From Chloroflexota bacterium (GTDB taxonomy: Bacteria; Chloroflexota; Dehalococcoidia; FW602-bin16), in the NCBI GenBank assembly GCA_004297765.1, contig SCTZ01000170.1, positions 37,308 through 101,307 of the forward strand: 64,000 bases of DNA. Reading direction: 5' to 3'. Shown piece by piece: positions 43,472 through 53,174 of this stretch. A program made the position numbers and the translations under genes. How positions within the stretch are numbered: position 1 is the first letter of the stretch; every line of letters starts with the position of its first letter. The notes beneath the pieces were generated by a model. The model searched no databases. It worked only from the letters and a program-made list of their open reading frames with translations, and was not told the origin of the DNA.

Positions 43472-46453
43472 CTATGGCGCAGCGAACGTGGCCAAAGTCG
43501 CCGTTGTTCCATGCACTTTCTGCCCTTTCTCGTCTACTTGATAGCTGACGACGTACAGCTTCCCAGGTACACGCTCGGAGGAGAAAGACGCAGTGACGTA
43601 GTGTGTGTACGGATTGTAGACGAACGCGGCAGAGGTGAGGGCGGGTGTGGAATCCGAGGTCGTGGCGATCGGCGCCACGATTTCCGTGGCGCTGTTACTC
43701 TGCAGCTGGTCGGCGTCAATCGCCTGCTCGGCTTCCGTCTCTGTCCACAGGAGAAGGTAACCTACGCCCTTGCCAATGTACTCACCCACAAGCTGCTTGC
43801 TGTACTGCTCACCGAACTGAACGGTCAAGTCCCGAATGAGGTCCTCGCTGAAGCTTCCGCCAAGAGACTTGGTAACCAAGGCCCCGCCGATAGCTACGAT
43901 TGCTTTGCCGCCAAGGCCGTAGGACTCGAACAGCGGCCCCAGACCACCGGTGACCAACTCCTTGACAAGGGGCAAAAGCGCCCCGCCCATGTACTTCAGC
44001 CCGGCCACCTTCCCGGCTCTACACACCGCGTCCATCTTATCCACTCCGGCCGTGTCACTGGGAGGAATCAAGTCTAGACACATCGGTGCAAGGACTCCGT
44101 AGAGTCCGCTCCATAGCATAGTCTTACCGTCTGGATCTACAAGCAAATTCCTGATCACCTGCTTGTTGAGGATAGGGTATCGACCGTAGCTGTTCGCCAT
44201 GGACCAGTAGAAAGCCGTTTCGTCATCTGCGATCGGAGATGGAACAGGCTCTGGGGCCGGAGGTGGAGGCGAAGGATCGAAGCCAGACCGAATTGTCCAG
44301 GGCACTACATCCACATAAGGCATGTTCACACCATTAGCGCCCATTGCAGGTGAAGGACCATAGTTCGATCCCCACCAGTTGTCGCTCGCATCGACAAGGG
44401 TTGACGAGTTCCCGTTGTAGATACCATAACCACCATTACCAGTGATGTTGCCGAATCGCACCGTCACGGGGCCGGCGCTGTTGACGTAGGCTCCGTAGAG
44501 ATTGTTATTGCGGACGGTGGAGTTACTGACCGCGAGAGTGCTGTACTGACCGGCATCGTCATCGCGTAGATAGACCCCGTGAGCGGAGCTCTCCTCGATC
44601 AGGCTTTCGGTGATGGTGATCGCCACTGCCTGGCTCGGCCCAGTGGCGACGCCATGGATCATCCCGTAGCTGTAACAGTGGCAGCCGTCGTTGCCCCCAT
44701 AGCGCACGATGGCATGGCCGAGCCTGATCTGACCGTTGCCAACCGCTTCGATGCCGCCCCAGTCACCCCGCCCCGGCTGCGTGGCGTCGCCATCCCCGTT
44801 CGTATCCCCACCGTAGCTGTCATCTTTGTGCGAGGTGAAGACCACCGGGTTATCGGCTGTACCCTGTGCGTCCAGCATGCCAGAGACAGCGACTGCGGCG
44901 CTGTGGCTGAGCTTCACCACCGCCCCAGGCAGAACGGTCAGCGTCACCCCGCTACTCACGGTCACGTCGCAGGTCACAAGATAGGGGCTGCCAGAAGGTC
45001 CCCAGGTGGTGTTGGCGCCGATGGTGCCGCAGACGTTCGTTCCACCGAAGAGAGTTGGCGTCGCGGTGGAGGTGCTGGTGACCGTGGGCGTATGCGTCGC
45101 CGTGCTGGTCGGGGTCTGGGTGGGCGTGGCGGTCCACGTCGCGGTTGGCGTCAGGGTCGGTGTGAGTGTAGGCGTATTGGTCGGTGTTGGCGTGAACGTC
45201 CTGGTAGGCGTGTAGGTCGGCGTGAATGAAGGGGTATTGGTCGGCGTTGGTGTGAACGTTCTGGTAGGCGTCGGAGTGACTGTGTAGGTTCGAGTAGGCG
45301 TTGGTGTAAACGTAGGCGTCGGCGTATTCGTCGGCGTGATCGTGGGTGTCGGGCCGCCGGACTGGCCCACGTCGAAGAAGACCAGCCCGGTGTGCATTTC
45401 GCTCGGATTGCTGATGCGCGCCGCCACGGCGGCGTAGACGTAGCGGCCGGGGGATACCCGGTTGCCGTTGCTGTCTTTCCCGTCCCAGGCCTCTACGATA
45501 GTGCCTGATGAGGCGAGGCGCCAGGGATACTCTTTGACGTGCCGCCACTGGGCGTCGAGGACCAGGGACATGACGAAGGCTCCGCCGCTCATCGAGAGTC
45601 CGTAGCGGAGGGTGGCGCTGCCCTGCTGCGGATCGTAGGGCTGACTATTGACGCTCATGTTGGTAATGACCGGGTTAACGCCGACGAAGTCGTAGCCAGT
45701 GGCCAGGGTCTGTCCGCTCTGATCCTGGCAGGCCACCATGCTGACGTAGAGTCCTTCACCGACCACGCTGCCGGCCATGTTCTTGCCGTTCCACTGTACG
45801 CTGTGGGGTCCCGCGCTCTGGGCCCCCAGCCACCAAACGGCTACAATGCTGCCGATTTTGGGGTCCACCACAACCGCGATGGTGTTGGGACAGGAGGCCG
45901 AAAGGCTGAAGCTGATGGTGGTGCTGCCGAGAGCGGGGTTGAAGGGGTTGGGCGCGGCCCGAAAGTTGTCTACGCTGTAGCCAGCCAGGGTGGACATTCC
46001 TGCCGGCGGCAAGATCCGCGTGGCCGTGGCGGTTGGCGTCGGGGACGATGTTGCGGTGGCCGATGCCGTGACCGTCATGGTCGGGGTGGATGTGGATGTC
46101 CTGGTTGCGCTGGCGGTGGCCGTTCGGCTGGCGTTGGCCGTGGCGCTGGGTGTTGCCGTCGGTGTGACCGTGGCACTGGCGGTTGGTGTTGACGTGGCCG
46201 TCGCGGACGCGGCCGGATCGAGGGCTACCGTACCGGAGACAGTCGGCGTGCTGGGGTCTGGCGCCGCGGTGGGAGAGAGGGCGCGGCCGCTGGGAATCCA
46301 GGGAGTGGGTGTGCTCGTCTCGATACCTTCGTCGCCGATGACCTGGACGGATTGGGCCCGCGCGACATCAGAAACCTCAGCGGACAGCAGCTGCAGGGTA
46401 AGCAGCACCATGATCGTGAGCAAGGCGGATACGGCCAGCAGTCGTGCCCTCAT
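43472..46453 (-). CDS. Secreted protein: FlgD-like Ig pair, Thr-Pro linker, parallel beta-helix and helical C-terminus
   Basis: The product has 993 residues. The signal peptide is [18 protein letters not shown]... (cleavage near residue 35, ARAQS), followed by a Thr/Ala-rich segment. Two FlgD-like modules (about 155-365) include [20 protein letters not shown] Thr-Pro repeat linker (about 368-464) and a right-handed parallel beta-helix of about 230 residues ([14 protein letters not shown]..., [19 protein letters not shown]) follow, then an Ala/Gly-rich helical region. ATG 46453 has GAGGAG 7 bases upstream. A longer frame reading through the RNA element is not real. It differs from the other two FlgD proteins in domain order and lacks their C-terminal tail. 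A surface glycan-binding or lyase-like role is possible but unproven. Confidence 0.87.
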   Translation of the reverse strand: MRARLLAVSALLTIMVLLTLQLLSAEVSDVARAQSVQVIGDEGIETSTPTPWIPSGRALSPTAAPDPSTPTVSGTVALDPAASATATSTPTASATVTPTATPSATANASRTATASATRTSTSTPTMTVTASATATSSPTPTATATRILPPAGMSTLAGYSVDNFRAAPNPFNPALGSTTISFSLSASCPNTIAVVVDPKIGSIVAVWWLGAQSAGPHSVQWNGKNMAGSVVGEGLYVSMVACQDQSGQTLATGYDFVGVNPVITNMSVNSQPYDPQQGSATLRYGLSMSGGAFVMSLVLDAQWRHVKEYPWRLASSGTIVEAWDGKDSNGNRVSPGRYVYAAVAARISNPSEMHTGLVFFDVGQSGGPTPTITPTNTPTPTFTPTPTRTYTVTPTPTRTFTPTPTNTPSFTPTYTPTRTFTPTPTNTPTLTPTLTPTATWTATPTQTPTSTATHTPTVTSTSTATPTLFGGTNVCGTIGANTTWGPSGSPYLVTCDVTVSSGVTLTVLPGAVVKLSHSAAVAVSGMLDAQGTADNPVVFTSHKDDSYGGDTNGDGDATQPGRGDWGGIEAVGNGQIRLGHAIVRYGGNDGCHCYSYGMIHGVATGPSQAVAITITESLIEESSAHGVYLRDDDAGQYSTLAVSNSTVRNNNLYGAYVNSAGPVTVRFGNITGNGGYGIYNGNSSTLVDASDNWWGSNYGPSPAMGANGVNMPYVDVVPWTIRSGFDPSPPPPAPEPVPSPIADDETAFYWSMANSYGRYPILNKQVIRNLLVDPDGKTMLWSGLYGVLAPMCLDLIPPSDTAGVDKMDAVCRAGKVAGLKYMGGALLPLVKELVTGGLGPLFESYGLGGKAIVAIGGALVTKSLGGSFSEDLIRDLTVQFGEQYSKQLVGEYIGKGVGYLLLWTETEAEQAIDADQLQSNSATEIVAPIATTSDSTPALTSAAFVYNPYTHYVTASFSSERVPGKLYVVSYQVDEKGQKVHGTTATLATFAAP
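45060..45350. repeat. Low-complexity tandem repeat encoding Thr-Pro linker
   Basis: Imperfect units of about 30-42 bases related to GGCGTTGGTGTGAACGT encode Thr-Pro-Thr-x segments on the minus strand. Spacing and sequence vary and there are no unique spacers, so it is not a CRISPR array. A shorter similar tract (46010-46200) encodes a Thr-Ala-Ser stretch near the N-terminus of the same protein. Confidence 0.8.
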
Positions 46454-46576
46454 GTTGACGCTCCTCAATCCTGGCATGCATGTGGTTGTAGCGCCCAGCC
46501 CTTGCGCTGGGCGCCTTGATGGTCTTTGACGGGGTGGCGTGGTATGTGGGCGGGCGCTGCCCCCCGCCACCCCCCT

Positions 46577-46600
46577 GGGCGCAATGAATTGCGCCCCTAC
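46577..46600. repeat. REP-like palindrome between RNA element copy 3 and its CDS
   Basis: GGGCGCAATGAATTGCGCCC with the CTAC tail and the CCCCCT prefix seen at 15.8 and 40.8 kb. It lies in the presumed 5' UTR of the beta-helix protein gene. Confidence 0.85.
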
Positions 46601-46653
46601 GGTGGATCGGTTGACCTGTTGGGCGGTTCGGTTCGTGAAAAGGCCGTGCGAAT

Positions 46654-46870
46654 AAAGAAACCGACCCCGTATGGTTAGGGTCGGTTTCACCAGTAGCTCC
46701 CCCGGACCGAGGTGGCCACGTTGCAGGTCCGGGATCTCTGCTCCCCTGAATGCCTTTGAGCGCCTCATGCTCGGCGAAGGTTCCGGCCACGGCGCGGAGC
46801 CAACGCGGAGTTCCGCCGCCGTACAGCATGTTCCCTCTGGACCGGAGGAAGGGACGCACATATGGTTGAT
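46654..46870 (-). ncRNA. Unassigned structured RNA / leader with intrinsic terminator, copy 3 (longest)
   Basis: The minus-strand transcript from about 46870 is about 215 nt. It can form ACGGCG/CGCCGT enclosing GCGGAACTCCGC, then GAGC/GCTC, then CCCGGACC/GGTCCGGG (46726-46733 with 46701-46708) around the loop GCAACGTGGCCACCTC. The terminator AAACCGACCC...GGGTCGGTTT ends at 46654. Loop, stem and terminator match copy 1 closely, while the 5' 110 nt are present only here, so this may be the ancestral, complete form. It precedes the beta-helix protein by about 200 bases. No known family was assigned. Confidence 0.6.
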
Positions 46871-46876
46871 GGCAAG

Positions 46877-46906
46877 ATCGTAGCACGGGTGGCCCGATGC
46901 TGTCAA
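46877..46906 (-). promoter_or_regulatory. Sigma70-like promoter of RNA leader copy 3
   Basis: On the minus strand TTGACA (46901-46906), 18-base spacer, TACGAT (46877-46882). Confidence 0.65.
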
Positions 46907-46921
46907 GAGAGCAAGAGGGTG

Positions 46922-47080
46922 TTTTGCGGGTCGCGATGCGCGGGGGAGGGCCGACCGTGACGAAGTCGAGTGGTTGATCGTTATCGATGACCCAGCGCCT
47001 GGCAGGGCGGTAGGGGGATCACGAAAGTTGCATGGCCGACAAGCGGCAGGCCGTTGGGCGCAATGAATTGCGCCCCTACG
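46922..47080 (-). repeat. MITE-like element of about 160 bases, copy B
   Basis: Similar along its length to the reverse complement of 15841-16004, bounded on the right by a REP palindrome (47056-47080). It abuts the promoter of RNA copy 3. Confidence 0.6.
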
Positions 47081-47151
47081 CGCGGCTTGCCGCCGGGCCG
47101 GGTGGTGGCGGCAGCGCGATGGTCGTGACTAGCAATCAGACCCGGTGAGCT

Positions 47152-47424
47152 TCAGGCCCGGGTATGCTGCTGCAACCGCTCTTCGGCCTCCGTCTGACTC
47201 AACCCCTCCACCTCTACCACCTTGCCTCGCGAGCGTTCTCCGTGACGCAGGGTCACGGCGGACTTGCGGACTCCCAGGACCTCGGCCAGGTACTTCAGCA
47301 GGGCGGCGTTGGCTTTTCCCTCCACAGCTGGGGCGGCGACGCGGACCTGCCAGATGCCCTCTGTTTGTCCGGCAATACTGTTCTGTTTGGCTCCGGGTCG
47401 GGCGTGAACCGTGATGGTAGCCAT
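47152..47424 (-). CDS. yggU: DUF167 / UPF0235 family protein YggU
   Basis: The product has 90 residues with the family pattern ITVHARPGAKQNSI...VRVAAPAVEGKANAALLKYLAEVLGVRKSAVTLRHGERSRGKVVEVEG. The function is unknown in all bacteria. GAGGAG precedes the ATG by 4-5 bases. It usually follows yggT on the same strand; here it is separated and inverted. Confidence 0.92.
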   Translation of the reverse strand: MATITVHARPGAKQNSIAGQTEGIWQVRVAAPAVEGKANAALLKYLAEVLGVRKSAVTLRHGERSRGKVVEVEGLSQTEAEERLQQHTRA

Positions 47425-47528
47425 ATCTCCTCACATCCGAATTGTCTGCTGCATGCCTCTCCAAAGGTAGGCAGCACGCCGATGGCACTGTGGCTTCATG
47501 TGGCACGATGTGTCAGAATGGTGCTCTT

Positions 47529-47557
47529 TTGACAGCTTCGCATACCCGCGCTATACT
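47529..47557 (+). promoter_or_regulatory. Sigma70-like promoter of the 75-aa gene
   Basis: TTGACA (47529-47534), 17-base spacer, TATACT (47552-47557): the best promoter match in the window. It gives a leader of about 135 nt before the next ATG. The leader holds an imperfect repeat around GTACGTTGTACG. Confidence 0.75.
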
Positions 47558-47697
47558 TAAAGGGCCAGCGCCTCCGCGCATGCTTTGCCGCATCGCGCTG
47601 CCGCGACGCTCTTCTTCAGTCGTACGTTGTACGCTACGGTTGTATGTTGTACTCGACACGGCTCTCACCGGGAGCGGGGACCAGAGGTGTAACAACG

Positions 47698-47925
47698 ATG
47701 AACGAACTGGTCGAGACGGCGAGCTCGCTTGGTGTGTCATTTGAAGCTTCACCCTACGGTCGCTGGGTCAGGATGGAGGACTCCCATGGTCGCTTTGTCT
47801 ACGTCATCCGTAAGCCGTGGGACGGCCCATACGTAGTCTATTGCGATTCCCTCCGCCAGCAGTTGCCTCAGGACTATGGAGACCCGGAGAGTGCTATTCA
47901 AGCAGGTCTCAGGTACCTAGCATAG
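47698..47925 (+). CDS. Small hypothetical protein
   Basis: The product has 75 residues (MNELVETASSLGVSFEASPYGRW...) with two aromatic-rich strands (FVYVIRKPWDGPYVVYC) and a helical end. I do not recognise it. The ATG has GAGGTG 8 bases upstream and follows a strong promoter, so it is probably a real gene. The composition suggests a small soluble cytosolic protein. Confidence 0.6.
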   Translation: MNELVETASSLGVSFEASPYGRWVRMEDSHGRFVYVIRKPWDGPYVVYCDSLRQQLPQDYGDPESAIQAGLRYLA

Positions 47926-48072
47926 TCGGACCAGCGGTCCGACGAGAACCAGGCGTCAACCGACTACCTCGGCTCGGGCATCGGCGATCTTGCCTCACTC
48001 GGTGCTACGCTCCTGTACGCGCTTCGGCAACACCTCTCTTCGATTGGTCGCTCTTAGCGGCCGCCCGCTGGC

Positions 48073-48101
48073 TTTACAAGCGATTGTCGATACAGTATTC
48101 T
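48073..48101 (+). promoter_or_regulatory. Sigma70-like promoter of hisS
   Basis: TTTACA (48073-48078), 17-base spacer, TATTCT (48096-48101), about 28 bases before the hisS start. Confidence 0.65.
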
Positions 48102-48129
48102 AACCTAACCAGACTGTGAAGGAGAACCC

Positions 48130-49407
48130 GTGTATCAAGCCCCCCGAGGGACTCAGGATATTCTGCCCGACGAGCAACCATACTGGAACTACGTCAAGTC
48201 TAACGCCAGGCAGGTTGCCCATCTGTATGGCTATGGCGCCATCGAGACGCCTATCTTCGAGGATACTCAGTTGTTCCTGCGTAGCGTGGGAGAGACCAGC
48301 GATATCGTTCAGAAGGAAATGTACACCTTCCTGGACAAAGGGGAGAATAGCCTGACCTTGCGTCCAGAGGGCACAGCCCCAATCGGCCGAGCCTATCTGG
48401 AGCATGGGCTGTCCAACCAACCGCAGCCGGTGAAGCTGTATACCATCGGACCGTTCTTCCGCTATGATCGTCCGCAGGCAGGGCGGTACCGTGAGCTGCA
48501 CCAATTCAGCTACGAGGCTATCGGTGAGATCGACCCCGCGCTGGACGCCGAGATCATCGCGATGAGCTGGGACTACCTCACGCGACTCGGTCTGCGTGAG
48601 TTGAGCATCCAGCTTAACAGTATTGGCTGCCCCATCTGCCGGCCGCACTATGTAGAGGCCCTGCGGGAGTACTACCGCGGCAAGGTGGCCGAGCTTTGTC
48701 TGGATTGCCAGACGCGCCTGGAGCGCAATCCGCTACGCCTGTTGGACTGCAAGAACCGCGCGTGCAACGCCGTAGCGGAGTCCGCTCCCCGTAGTATCGA
48801 CTATCTGGGCGAGGAGTGCTCGGGACACTTCCAGCGTTTGGAAGAGTTGCTACATAGCCTGGCGATTCCGTATCAGATCAACAATAGGTTGGTGCGCGGT
48901 CTGGACTACTACACCAAGACTGTATTCGAGGTATACTCCACCGAAACCGGCTCTCAGAGCAGTTTGGGCGGTGGAGGGCGCTATGATGGGCTCATCGAGC
49001 AACTGGGAGGCCGGCCGACGCCTGCCGTCGGTTTTGCCGCCGGGTTGGAGAGAACCATACTGAACTTGAAGAAACAGGGGATCACGCCGCCCAGTCGGCC
49101 TGGCGTGGTCGCCTTTGTCGCTTCGCTCGGAGACGGTACCGAGGTTGCGGTATCACGCCTGGTCGCGCAACTGCGCGCGGCGGACATCGCAGCTCTGCAA
49201 TCCTTCGGACGCCGCAGCTTGAAATCCCAGTTGAAGCACGCCCACGCCTCGGGCGCCAGGTTCACCTTGATCCTTGGTCCCGACGAGCTCGCCACTGGCC
49301 GCGTCGTGCTACGGGACATGGAGAAAAGCACGCAGGAAGCCGTGGATCAGTCCACGGTCGTCGAATTGCTCCTAAAGGGGGTTAGGGGACCAACCCCTAA
49401 CCCCTAA
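48130..49407 (+). CDS. hisS: Histidyl-tRNA synthetase
   Basis: The product has 425 residues. It is a class II synthetase: N-terminal YQAPRGTQDILP, motif 2 block TIGPFFRYDRPQAGRYREL, histidine loops LVRGLDYYTKTVFE and SLGGGGRYDGL, and a C-terminal anticodon-binding domain. It charges tRNA-His. The GTG start has AAGGAG 5 bases upstream. The last ten residues (VRGPTPNP) are encoded by a CCCCTAA-like repeat that is probably not ancestral. Confidence 0.96.
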   Translation: MYQAPRGTQDILPDEQPYWNYVKSNARQVAHLYGYGAIETPIFEDTQLFLRSVGETSDIVQKEMYTFLDKGENSLTLRPEGTAPIGRAYLEHGLSNQPQPVKLYTIGPFFRYDRPQAGRYRELHQFSYEAIGEIDPALDAEIIAMSWDYLTRLGLRELSIQLNSIGCPICRPHYVEALREYYRGKVAELCLDCQTRLERNPLRLLDCKNRACNAVAESAPRSIDYLGEECSGHFQRLEELLHSLAIPYQINNRLVRGLDYYTKTVFEVYSTETGSQSSLGGGGRYDGLIEQLGGRPTPAVGFAAGLERTILNLKKQGITPPSRPGVVAFVASLGDGTEVAVSRLVAQLRAADIAALQSFGRRSLKSQLKHAHASGARFTLILGPDELATGRVVLRDMEKSTQEAVDQSTVVELLLKGVRGPTPNP

Positions 49408-49428
49408 CCCCCAACCCCCACGCTGTGC

Positions 49429-49463
49429 TATAATATGGCGTGAAGATGGCTGATTTCACCTAG
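49429..49463 (+). promoter_or_regulatory. TATAAT element and tiny leader frame upstream of prfA
   Basis: TATAAT at 49429-49434 lies just after hisS without a good -35 element, because the upstream bases are CCCCTAA/CCCCAAC repeats. Shortly after the expected transcript start, ATG GCT GAT TTC ACC TAG (49446-49463) forms a five-codon frame ending in UAG, a codon read by RF1. There is no Shine-Dalgarno, so it may be chance. Confidence 0.35.
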
Positions 49464-49484
49464 GTAACAAGACGAACATTCTCA

Positions 49485-49508
49485 AACCCCCAGTCTCTGG
49501 GGGTTTTC
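49485..49508 (+). terminator. Intrinsic terminator / attenuator between hisS and prfA
   Basis: A perfect stem AACCCCCAG/CTGGGGGTT with loop TCT is followed by TTTT. It ends only 27 bases before the prfA ATG, leaving no room for a promoter after it. prfA must therefore be transcribed by read-through. Confidence 0.8.
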
Positions 49509-49534
49509 TGTGCGCCGCAGGGGAGGTGTTGGCA

Positions 49535-50619
<1,085 letters not shown>

Positions 50620-50620
<1 letters not shown>

Positions 50621-51483
50621 TGACGTATGGGGCTCAGCTCGCCAGCATGCGCCGGACGCTGCATGACGCTGGGATCGAGGAAGCACGCCTGGAGGCCGAG
50701 TTGCTTCTGGCGGAGGCCGTGGGTATCTCTCGTCCGCAGCTCCTGGCCCGCCTCGCGCAGCCTCTGGAATCGACCGCTGAGCTGACCTCACAGCACCTCC
50801 TCTCCCGTCGCGCGCAACGCGAGCCGCTCTTCTACATTCTGCGACGCCGAGAGTTCTACGGCCGCGAGCTCGTCGTCGGTCCGAGTGTGCTGATCCCTCG
50901 TCCAGAGACCGAGCTACTGGTGGAGGAGGCGGTGCGAGAGGTACGTCGATTGACCGATCGGCTGGGACGCGCGCCGGTGACGATCGACGTGGGCACAGGA
51001 AGCGGCGCGATCGCCATCAACCTCGCCATCGAATGTCCTGACCTTACTATCGTCGCCACCGACCTGAGCTCGGACGCGCTTAAGGTGGCGCGTTCAAATG
51101 CCGAGAGGCTGGGCGTCGCTCAGCGTATCGCATTCGTGCATACGGACCTGCTGCAGGGGCTAGACCGAGCTCCCGACCTGATCGTCTCCAACCCGCCGTA
51201 TATCCCGACCGGCGAGCTGGCCGAGCTGGAGCCCGAGATTGCCCTCTTCGAGCCGCGCGGAGCTTTGGACGGCGGTCCTGATGGCCTGGACGTTATCCGA
51301 CGCCTGTTCAGCCGGGCGATAGATGGCTTGCACGAGGGCGGGAGCATTCTGCTGGAGATCGGTCACGACCAGTGGCCGACCGTGCAGAGCCTGGCACTGA
51401 GCTGTTTTCCCCACGCCACAGTAGACGTGCTCGACGATCTGGCCGGGTGGCCGCGCGTCGGGAGGATACGTCATTATGTCTAG
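50620..51483 (+). CDS. prmC: Release factor glutamine methyltransferase
   Basis: The product has 287 residues. It has an N-terminal helical domain, the SAM site IDVGTGSGAIAINLA and the N5-glutamine methylase motif NPPY (191-194). It methylates the glutamine of the GGQ loop of RF1 and RF2. It sits directly after prfA with a one-base overlap, the common arrangement. Confidence 0.96.
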
Positions 51484-52288
51484 TCCATCGTCCCGGTACA
51501 AGCTGGTCGCGTTGGACCTGGACGGCACGGTTATCTCCACGGATCTGCTCGTGTCGCCGCGCGTCAAAGCGGCCGTCCGGCAGGCCATGGAAGCTGGCAT
51601 GGTGGTGACCCTGGCCACCGGAAGGATGTTCCGGGCCGCTCTCCCGTACGCCCAGGAGCTGGAGCTGCGGGCTCCGCTAATCTGCTACCAGGGTGCCATG
51701 ATCAAGAATCCCGAGGACCAACGGGTCCTCTATCACCAGCCCGTGCCCCTCCATCTGGCGCGCCAGGTGCTACAGGTCGTGCAGGAGCAGGGGCTCCACG
51801 TGAACGTATATCTGGACGACCAACTGTACGTGTCGGAGATCAATCGCTGGGCGCAGGCGTACGCCAACATCGCGCGTGTGCCGATCAATGCTGTGGGCGA
51901 CCTGTCCGCCTTCCTAAAGGCCGATCCCACCAAGATGGTCATCGTAAGCGATCCCCCGGTTAACGATGTCGTCTCGCGCGAGCTCAAGGAACGCTTTCGG
52001 GACGTTCTCTTCATCACTAAATCCTATCCAATCTTCTGCGAGGTGGCCCACCCGGAATGCAGCAAGTCCCAGGCGCTGGCCAGACTGTGCGATCTACTGG
52101 GCATCAAGCAGCATGAAACGGTGGCCGTGGGCGACAACGCCAACGACGCCGACATGGTGGAATGGGCCGGACTAGGAGTGGCGATGGGCAACGCTACCCA
52201 GGAGGTCCTCGACGTGGCGCAGATGGTGACGGGCACAGTGCAGGAGGACGGGGTAGCGCGGGTTCTAGAGGGGCTGGTGGGGGGCTAG
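51476..52288 (+). CDS. Cof-type HAD-IIB phosphatase
   Basis: The product has 270 residues with HAD motif I LVALDLDGTVI (about 9-19), motif II LATGR, and the closing VAVGDNANDADMVEWAGLGVAMGNA typical of Cof-like sugar or FMN phosphatases. The ATG lies within the last codons of prmC (8-base overlap) with GGGAGGAT upstream. The substrate is unknown. Confidence 0.9.
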   Translation: MSSPSSRYKLVALDLDGTVISTDLLVSPRVKAAVRQAMEAGMVVTLATGRMFRAALPYAQELELRAPLICYQGAMIKNPEDQRVLYHQPVPLHLARQVLQVVQEQGLHVNVYLDDQLYVSEINRWAQAYANIARVPINAVGDLSAFLKADPTKMVIVSDPPVNDVVSRELKERFRDVLFITKSYPIFCEVAHPECSKSQALARLCDLLGIKQHETVAVGDNANDADMVEWAGLGVAMGNATQEVLDVAQMVTGTVQEDGVARVLEGLVGG

Positions 52289-52306
52289 AGGCTAAGGGAC
52301 GTGCCC

Positions 52307-52981
52307 CTAGCCAGCGGAGGAATCGGATTCGAACTCCAAGCGGCCTAGCTCGGCGAGGCTCTTGACATCATCCAAGGCGTCTGGTAGATACTTGCTAACC
52401 ACCTGGCGCACGGCGTCAAGAGCGTTTTCATCGGCTCCGCCGAGCATCCTGCTGATGTCACCAAGGTCCAATCCTCTTCCCGATGCGAGCTTCATGAGCA
52501 CAAGGTAGGGCAATGTGACGATAGGTAAGCCTGCAGCGTCTGGGTGGGAATGGGCAAGAGCTTCCTTTGCCCATGGGCGTCCAGACCTTAGCACGTCAAG
52601 CTCTGACCCGTCGGGCAGCCTCCATGCGTTCCCTGCGATGCGAAGTGGGTTATGTATGCTAAGCGGTCCCAGCAACGTGGCACCGGCTTGGACCAGAGCA
52701 CGTTCAGCCGTCGGAGCATCTGCAGTGGCAACAAGAATATCCACATCCTTTGTCGTCCGCAGAGGCATGTACAGGCTTGTCGCTGTACCACCGACGACAA
52801 CGAAGCGCACACCCGGAAGCAGGGATTTCAGATCAGGCATCGGGTAGCTTTCTCTTGACCGGAGCAAGGCAAGTGAGGAGCCTCGTCCCGGCCGAATCCT
52901 TCGGCGCATGACTTCCATGAAGGCAGTACGTCTATTCGCCGCAGACTTGTAGCGCGCCGCATTCGAGTGACCCGTTGCCAT
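52307..52981 (-). CDS. Nucleotidyltransferase of the AbiEii/MNT-like superfamily
   Basis: The product has 224 residues. FVVVGGTATSLYM...TTKDVDILV gives the GG (64-65) and D79/D81 of a polymerase-beta-type nucleotidyltransferase. AAGGA 9 bases upstream supports the ATG at 52981. Related proteins serve as toxins of AbiE-like systems or as stand-alone enzymes. No AbiEi-like antitoxin is adjacent. It converges on the HAD gene with an 18-base gap holding a GGCTAG/CTAGCC hairpin. Confidence 0.72.
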   Translation of the reverse strand: MATGHSNAARYKSAANRRTAFMEVMRRRIRPGRGSSLALLRSRESYPMPDLKSLLPGVRFVVVGGTATSLYMPLRTTKDVDILVATADAPTAERALVQAGATLLGPLSIHNPLRIAGNAWRLPDGSELDVLRSGRPWAKEALAHSHPDAAGLPIVTLPYLVLMKLASGRGLDLGDISRMLGGADENALDAVRQVVSKYLPDALDDVKSLAELGRLEFESDSSAG

Positions 52982-53174
52982 CGTTCTTGATCCTTCCTCC
53001 GCGAGTGCCACGGTCGCAAGGGTACGCTGGTCGGCACCGGCATGGTTACAGCGATCTCCGCAGATGCTGAGAAACATTCCAGCCTGCTGAACGCATTATA
53101 GCAGACACACGATTGCGCACAGCTAAAGGACGCCGTGAGACCTCCTTCCAGGCGGCTTGCTCCATTTCCGGGCA

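Noticed and set aside
45060..45350. Possible CRISPR array
   Set aside because: The units are variable, have no unique spacers and encode an in-frame Thr-Pro linker; no cas genes are present.
46454..46906. N-terminal extension of the beta-helix protein to a start at 46906
   Set aside because: The extension would translate the RNA element, its terminator and a REP; the signal peptide and a strong Shine-Dalgarno are at 46453.
49386..49420. Telomere-like CCCCTAA repeat as a replicon end
   Set aside because: Only a few imperfect units between two ordinary genes, with intact sequence on both sides.
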